64,000 nt of DNA from Aliivibrio sp. 1S175 (lineage in GTDB: Bacteria; Pseudomonadota; Gammaproteobacteria; Enterobacterales; Vibrionaceae): the NCBI RefSeq assembly GCF_001690985.1, contig NZ_MAJS01000011.1:121796-185795 (forward strand), given 5' to 3'. Position 1 is the first letter of the stretch; each line of letters starts with the position of its first letter. The notes below the pieces were generated by a model. It was not told the origin of the DNA. It ran no database searches and worked only from the letters and a program-made list of their open reading frames with translations. Of this stretch, positions 63,019 to 64,000 are shown piece by piece. The translations under genes and the position numbers were made by a program.

Positions 63019-63975
63019 ATGAATAATCCTACATTTCAAAGCATCAATGTCGGTGTTGATACCGGTAAAGCTCAACTAGACATTTTCATCAGACCCATAG
63101 GTCTGTTCTTTTCTGTTTCTAATGATGCTAAAGGCATCAAAGAAGCCATAGCAACCATTAAAAAACATCAACCAGAACGTATCGTTATTGAGGCAACAGG
63201 CAGGCTTGAGGTCCCCTTTGTTCTTGCTTGCTCAAAGGCTAAGCTTCCATACGTTGTTGCCAACCCTATTCATGTAAGACGATTTGCTGGCGCTATTGGA
63301 CAAATAGCCAAAACAGATAAATTAGACGCCCAATTAATTGCCTTATACGCTGAAAGAATTGAACCTCCACTATCAACTCTAAAGCCTGAAAACATAAGAC
63401 TAATGAGTGACTTAGTCATTCGTAGAAATCAATTATTATCGATGCAAACCATGGAAAAGAATCGCCTTCAAATACTCCCGAAAGAACTAGCGATGACCAT
63501 TAAACCAATATTGACAACCTTCAAAAATCAAATCCAAAAAATAGAAGAAAAAATCATTAAACTTATTGAATCTTGTGATGAATATAAGCATAAAAACGAA
63601 ATCCTTCAGAGCGTTCCTGGCATAGGAAAAGTTGCTGCTGCATCGCTAATAAGTAATCTCCCTGAGCTTGGAAGTATTGGTAATAGAAAAGCGTCAGCTT
63701 TGGTTGGAGTAGCCCCTATGAATCGAGATAGTGGACGCTACAAGGGTCACCGAAAAATTAAAGGAGGTCGTAAGCAAGTACGGACGGTTCTCTATATGGC
63801 CATGATGTCAGCAATGCAATGTAACCCGGTTTTTAAGTCGACTTACAGTCGCCTCGTAGCTGAAGGGAAACCCAAAAAACTCGCTATTATTGCCTGTGTT
63901 AGAAAGATGGTTGTCATACTTAATTCAATGATACGAGATGGTGTCATGTGGAATGAAAACCACGCTAATAATTAG
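63019..63975 (+). CDS. IS110-family DEDD transposase (bridge-recombinase type)
   Basis: 318 residues. The N-terminal DEDD (RuvC-like) half has VGVDTGKAQLD near residue 12, IVIEATGRLE near 56 and KTDKLDAQLIA near 97, supplying the acidic positions. The C-terminal Transposase_20 half has a helix-hairpin-helix VPGIGKVAAASLI near 203, then LVGVAPMNRDSG and the Ser-bearing YMAMMSAMQCNPVF region. These elements cut and join through a Ser nucleophile in the Tnp domain, guided by bridge RNA. The gene is intact. A ~200-bp structured leader precedes it and only ~25 bp of the window follow. Confidence 0.9.
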   Translation: MNNPTFQSINVGVDTGKAQLDIFIRPIGLFFSVSNDAKGIKEAIATIKKHQPERIVIEATGRLEVPFVLACSKAKLPYVVANPIHVRRFAGAIGQIAKTDKLDAQLIALYAERIEPPLSTLKPENIRLMSDLVIRRNQLLSMQTMEKNRLQILPKELAMTIKPILTTFKNQIQKIEEKIIKLIESCDEYKHKNEILQSVPGIGKVAAASLISNLPELGSIGNRKASALVGVAPMNRDSGRYKGHRKIKGGRKQVRTVLYMAMMSAMQCNPVFKSTYSRLVAEGKPKKLAIIACVRKMVVILNSMIRDGVMWNENHANN

Positions 63976-64000
63976 TTATTGACACCATAGTCGTTTGTTA

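Larger units (their letters stand above)
62793..64000. mobile_element. IS110-family element (right end near or beyond the window end)
   Basis: It comprises the structured leader and transposase gene. Ends are uncertain, as IS110-group elements lack terminal inverted repeats. A near-direct repeat CGTTTGCTA (62792-62800) and CGTTTGTTA (63992-64000) might mark flanks. The last bases read, on the minus strand, TAACAAACG, which is also like the 5' end of a Vibrio attC. Confidence 0.6.

Noticed and set aside
1..64000. CRISPR arrays, rRNA or tRNA genes, prophage
   Set aside because: No spaced repeats, no tRNA cloverleaf or rRNA text, and no phage structural genes were seen.

Overview
The window looks like part of the second chromosome of an Aliivibrio (A. 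fischeri / A. logei / A. salmonicida group) or a close Vibrionaceae relative. This rests on low GC, on Vibrio-type small families (DUF3069, DUF2960, DUF3319, DUF3010, DUF2797), on a vxrABCDE-type operon, and on a trehalose PTS locus with its own repressor. The assignment is from remembered protein families; no search was run. Most of the window is ordinary, well-preserved chromosome. The last ~2.7 kb is mobile DNA.

Layout. 1-6.3 kb: iron uptake, with the end of a TonB-dependent siderophore receptor and a complete fecABCDE ferric citrate system. 6.4-14.2 kb: DUF2797 protein, SrmB-like helicase, PpnP, an orphan PstS with a possible Pho box, an AraC regulator, an SgrR-type regulator, a divergent HemF-like protein and a small zinc-ribbon protein. 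14.2-18.8 kb: VxrABCDE envelope-stress operon, including a 50-residue YoaH-family VxrD. 18.8-27.6 kb: MogA, Pat acetyltransferase, SPOR lipoprotein, Ddl, a degenerate Cre-like recombinase, DUF3319, YciH and a PhyH-like oxygenase. 28-37.8 kb: PhnA-like protein, an HD-GYP sensor with a periplasmic binding domain, CreA, an OmpA-type lipoprotein, DUF3069/DUF2960 and RavA-ViaA. 38-47.3 kb: threonine aldolase, Mlc, QueE, pyruvate kinase PykA and the treR-treB-treC locus. 47.5-61.3 kb: a large lipoprotein, NagZ/AnmK muropeptide recycling, a FhuF-like reductase, a porin, an RRM protein, two tandem RluA-type synthases, a RodA/FtsW paralogue, GltS and DedA. 61.4-64 kb: a decayed IS30-family element, a truncated possible integron-cassette gene, and an intact IS110-family element with a structured 5' leader.

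How the parts fit. Three themes recur: iron handling (fec, FhuF-like reductase, siderophore receptor), envelope and peptidoglycan upkeep (Vxr, Ddl, NagZ, AnmK, RodA paralogue, SPOR and OmpA lipoproteins, porin) and sugar regulation through CRP, Mlc and TreR, for which operator-like sequences can be read directly.

The most interesting places are the IS110 leader, which looks like a bridge-RNA gene and may sit in an integron attC site; the Cre-like recombinase with two altered catalytic positions; the HemF-like protein that has lost canonical motifs; a ~40-nt sequence shared upstream of gltS and dedA; and the tandem RluA pair. No clearly undescribed multi-gene system was found.
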